Shown here: in pieces, positions 39,090-41,699 of the stretch
How the letters are laid out: every line of letters begins with the position of its first letter
Numbering within the stretch: the stretch's first letter is position 1
Origin: Acidobacteriaceae bacterium
Lineage (GTDB): Bacteria > Acidobacteriota > Terriglobia > Terriglobales > Acidobacteriaceae
Direction: 5' to 3'
Length of the DNA: 41,699 bases
Assembly: GCA_003142015.1 (NCBI GenBank)
Contig: PLOI01000076.1
Span: 11,272 to 52,970 of the forward strand
The notes under the pieces: generated by a model
Databases searched by the model: none
Told to the model about the DNA's origin: nothing
The model's input: only the letters and a program-made list of their open reading frames with translations
Position numbers and translations under genes: made by a program

Positions 39090-41699
39090 TTAATTGGCAG
39101 TGACGGTGGCTCGCAAATCGCAACGCAGGCAGCGGCGGCACTCTTCCAGCGCTTCCTTGGGGTCGAGACCCGCAACCACTTCCTGTTGCGAACGAACCCT
39201 GAGGGCGGCGGGCAGGTCGTGCGCCGCGTGGCGTCGGCTGAGGCTCGGCTCTCCCGGCGCCGTGCGGCTGTATTCGAAGTCGGGAAAGATTCGCTCCCAG
39301 CGTTGTTCGCCCATCAGGCGCTCGTCCATCTTTTGCGCCGCCTGCTTGCCGCAGCTCATGGCGTTGGAGACATTGGATGCGCCGGTAATCACATCACCGC
39401 CGGCGTAGAAATTGGGCCGGCTGGTCTCGTACGTGAAACGGTCTACGATGATCGTTCCTTCTTCCTTGAGTTCCAGTCCGGAAGCTCGGCAGAAGTCCTG
39501 GTCAAAGGTCTCGCCAACGGCCAGAATCACGCTGTCGCACTCGAAGCGCTGCACCTCATCGGTGGGCATCGGCCGTCTGCGGCCGCTCTTGTCGTACTCG
39601 CCCAGGCGCGTCTTGACAATTTCGATGGCCTTCACGCTGCCGTCCGCTCCGCCCAGAATGCGGTGCGGTGCGGCGAGAAAGACAAAGCGCACGCCTTCGT
39701 CCTCGGCAGCCTGAATCTCCTCATCGATGGCGGGCATATCCTGGCGCTCGCGGCGATAAAGAATAGTAGCGCTGGCGCCCATGCGCATAACGGTGCGGGC
39801 CGAATCGATGGCTGCGTTGCCGCCGCCGATGATAGCGACCCTGGCGCCCGTGACTACCTTTTCCTGCCGTGCGACAGATTCGAGGAAAGGCAGCGCGGGG
39901 TGAACATTTTTCAATTCCGTGCCGGGCAGATAGAGCCAGGATTCCTTCCATGTTCCAATGGACAAAAAGACCGCGTCGAACTGGCTGGCAAGCTCATTCA
40001 GCGGAACATCGAACCCGATGCGGGTGTTGAAGACCATCTTCACGCCGACGCCTTCGATTAGGTCCAGTTCCTTGCGCAGCACCGATTTCGGCAGCCGGTA
40101 TTCGGGAATGGCAAAGCGCAACATGCCGCCAGCCTCGCTGCGTTCCTCAAAAACCGTCACGTCGTGGCCTAACATCGCCAGGTAAAACGCGGCTGTCAGG
40201 CCAGTCGGGCCAGAGCCGGCCACAGCCACCTTGCGGCCGGTGGGCGCCAGTTTGCGCGCGCGAATCCGTTCCAGCATTGGCTCGAAGAGATCGGACTGAT
40301 AGATTGCGTCGGCCAGGAAGCGATGCACCTCGCGCATATTCACCACTTCGTCAAACGACTGGCGGCGGCATCTGTTATCACAAGGATGCTGACAGACCCT
40401 TCCAGTAGAAGCGGGCAAGGGATTGTCGAGAATCACGGACTCGAATGCATCCTCCAGCCGGCCCTCTTGGTATAACTCCAGGAAGCGCGGAATGTTCATC
40501 CTTAGCGGGCAACTGTTCTCGCACGGCGAAAGCGCGAGTTCCTGGCAGACGCCTGCGCGGCAACGATGAGCAACAATGTGGTCTTCGTATTCCTCGCGGA
40601 AGTGGCGCATGGTGGTGAGCACAGGATTGGGCGCCGACTGGCCCAGCGCGCACAGCGAGCACTCGCGAATCATCCGTCCCAGCTCATCCAGCAGGTTCAT
40701 CTGTTCACGGGTTCCGCTGCCCTTAGTGATCGCATTGAGGATGCGCAGCGCTTTGTTCAGCCCCACCCTGCACGGAACGCACTTGCCGCACGACTCCGAA
40801 TGTGTGAACTCGATGAAGTAGCGCGCCACATCGACCATGCAGTTGTCTTCGTCCATTACCACCATGCCGCCTGAGCCCATAATGGAGCCAATCTGCGCCA
40901 GGCTCTCGTAATCGACGGGTGTATCGAGCATCTCGACGGGAATGCAGCCGCCGGACGGTCCGCCGGTCTGCACGGCTTTTACGCGACGGCCCGGCGCAGC
41001 GCCTTCGCCGATGTCGTAGATGAAGCTCTTCAGCGGAGTGCCCAGCGGCATCTCCACCAGGCCAGTGTTCTGAATTTTGCCTACCAGCGAAAAGACCTTG
41101 GTTCCTGGGCTCTTCGCGCTGCCTGTTTCGGCGAACCATGCCGGACCGCGGGTGACGATGGGAGCGACGTTGTACCAGGTCTCGACGTTATTGATGTTGG
41201 TTGGCTTGTCCCACAATCCTCTCTGCGCGGGGTACGGCGGGCGAGGACGCGGCCTGCCTGCCTGCCCTTCAAGCGATGCAATCAGGGCTGTTTCTTCGCC
41301 GCATACAAAGGCTCCGGCTCCCTGCACCAGTTGAATGTTGAAGTTGAAGCCGCGGTCGAGTATGTTGGCGCCCAGCAGCCCGTATTCACGCGCTTGCTCA
41401 ATGGCCTTGGTCAAGCGGCTCACCGCCAGCGGATACTCGGCGCGCACATAGATGATGCCTTCGGTCGCGCCCATCACGTAAGCGCCGATGATCATGCCTT
41501 CCAGCAGCGAATGAGGGTCGCCCTCGATCTCGTTGCGGTTCATATAAGCGCCGGGGTCTCCCTCGTCGGCGTTACAGATAATGTACTTGGTGTCGGCCTT
41601 GGCCTTGGCCATGAAATCCCACTTGTTGCCTGTGAGGAATCCGGCGCCGCCGCGTCCGCGGAGGCGAGCGGCCTTAATCTGTTCGATAACGCTGTCGGT
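39090..41699 (-). CDS. NuoF-GltD fusion flavoprotein, 5' end off the window
   Basis: The frame stays open to the right edge, so the protein is longer than 869 residues. The NuoF/HoxF half has LRGRGGAGF (FMN/NADH), CNADEGDPGAY, GAGAFVCGEETALI, and 4Fe-4S ligands SCGKCVPC plus CSLCALGQ. Then comes a GltD/NfnB-like half: clusters CENSCPL and CQHPCDNRC, the FAD motif GSGPTGLTAAFYLA, the NAD(P) motif VAIIGGGNAAIDSA, and a C-terminal CRRCLRC. It should link NAD(H) at FMN with NADP(H) at FAD. The HoxU-like gene follows 26 nt later. Confidence 0.9.
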   Translation of the reverse strand, partial: TDSVIEQIKAARLRGRGGAGFLTGNKWDFMAKAKADTKYIICNADEGDPGAYMNRNEIEGDPHSLLEGMIIGAYVMGATEGIIYVRAEYPLAVSRLTKAIEQAREYGLLGANILDRGFNFNIQLVQGAGAFVCGEETALIASLEGQAGRPRPRPPYPAQRGLWDKPTNINNVETWYNVAPIVTRGPAWFAETGSAKSPGTKVFSLVGKIQNTGLVEMPLGTPLKSFIYDIGEGAAPGRRVKAVQTGGPSGGCIPVEMLDTPVDYESLAQIGSIMGSGGMVVMDEDNCMVDVARYFIEFTHSESCGKCVPCRVGLNKALRILNAITKGSGTREQMNLLDELGRMIRECSLCALGQSAPNPVLTTMRHFREEYEDHIVAHRCRAGVCQELALSPCENSCPLRMNIPRFLELYQEGRLEDAFESVILDNPLPASTGRVCQHPCDNRCRRQSFDEVVNMREVHRFLADAIYQSDLFEPMLERIRARKLAPTGRKVAVAGSGPTGLTAAFYLAMLGHDVTVFEERSEAGGMLRFAIPEYRLPKSVLRKELDLIEGVGVKMVFNTRIGFDVPLNELASQFDAVFLSIGTWKESWLYLPGTELKNVHPALPFLESVARQEKVVTGARVAIIGGGNAAIDSARTVMRMGASATILYRRERQDMPAIDEEIQAAEDEGVRFVFLAAPHRILGGADGSVKAIEIVKTRLGEYDKSGRRRPMPTDEVQRFECDSVILAVGETFDQDFCRASGLELKEEGTIIVDRFTYETSRPNFYAGGDVITGASNVSNAMSCGKQAAQKMDERLMGEQRWERIFPDFEYSRTAPGEPSLSRRHAAHDLPAALRVRSQQEVVAGLDPKEALEECRRCLRCDLRATVTAN

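Noticed and set aside
1-41699. CRISPR array, tRNA, rRNA, insertion sequence or prophage genes
   Set aside because: I found no regularly spaced repeats, no tRNA-like cloverleaf with a T-arm motif, no rRNA segments, and no transposase or integrase frames.
39090-41699. Ordinary respiratory complex I NuoF
   Set aside because: The C-terminal GltD-like half and the following HoxU-like protein, without other nuo genes nearby, do not fit complex I.

Overview
The window is GC-rich, with dense bacterial coding on both strands. It most resembles an acidobacterium (Acidobacteriota, class Terriglobia). The reasons are a 1200-residue Oar-like TonB-dependent receptor with an N-terminal carboxypeptidase-regulatory domain, a propeller/Y_Y_Y sensor kinase beside it, and dispersed intergenic repeats of a kind I recall from that phylum. 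This placement is inference from gene content; no rRNA or other phylogenetic marker was compared.

Region 1 (1-8364, + strand) is a flagellar operon: the 3' end of fliF, then fliG, fliH, fliI, fliJ, fliK, a short flgD and flgE, closed by a hairpin terminator. It covers the MS-ring/switch, the export ATPase complex and hook assembly.

Region 2 (8891-23308) reads as a galactoside-use locus. It holds a secreted GH35 beta-galactosidase (+), a NarL-type response regulator with its periplasmic-propeller histidine kinase (-), the outer-membrane TonB-dependent receptor (-), and divergently galT, galK and a FucP/GluP-like sugar permease (+). The likely flow is import or trimming of a galactoside at the envelope, hydrolysis to galactose, uptake by the permease, then the Leloir steps GalK and GalT. 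No galE or galM is present.

Region 3 (23339-33750) is mixed housekeeping and accessory: a hotdog thioesterase, a VapBC-like toxin-antitoxin pair, an exported Mn-type superoxide dismutase followed by a lipoprotein cytochrome c, miaB with a bifunctional-nuclease-family gene, lysA, a PfkB kinase, an alpha/beta hydrolase, a zinc-ribbon/PspC protein, a TPR protein and pyrF.

Region 4 (33860-41699) has a radical SAM protein, a 59-residue zinc-ribbon gene with a strong terminator, a flavin-binding pyridoxamine-oxidase-like protein, a CPBP membrane protein abutting accA, and finally a HoxU-like iron-sulfur protein preceded by a NuoF-GltD fusion that runs off the right edge.

The observations most worth a second look are: the NuoF-GltD/HoxU electron-transfer module without a visible catalytic partner; a recurring -10-like hexamer exactly 6 nt before the start codon of several genes with little or no Shine-Dalgarno sequence (probable leaderless mRNAs); a perfect 12-bp inverted repeat directly upstream of the sod ribosome-binding site; and the small zinc-ribbon gene at 35214-35393.
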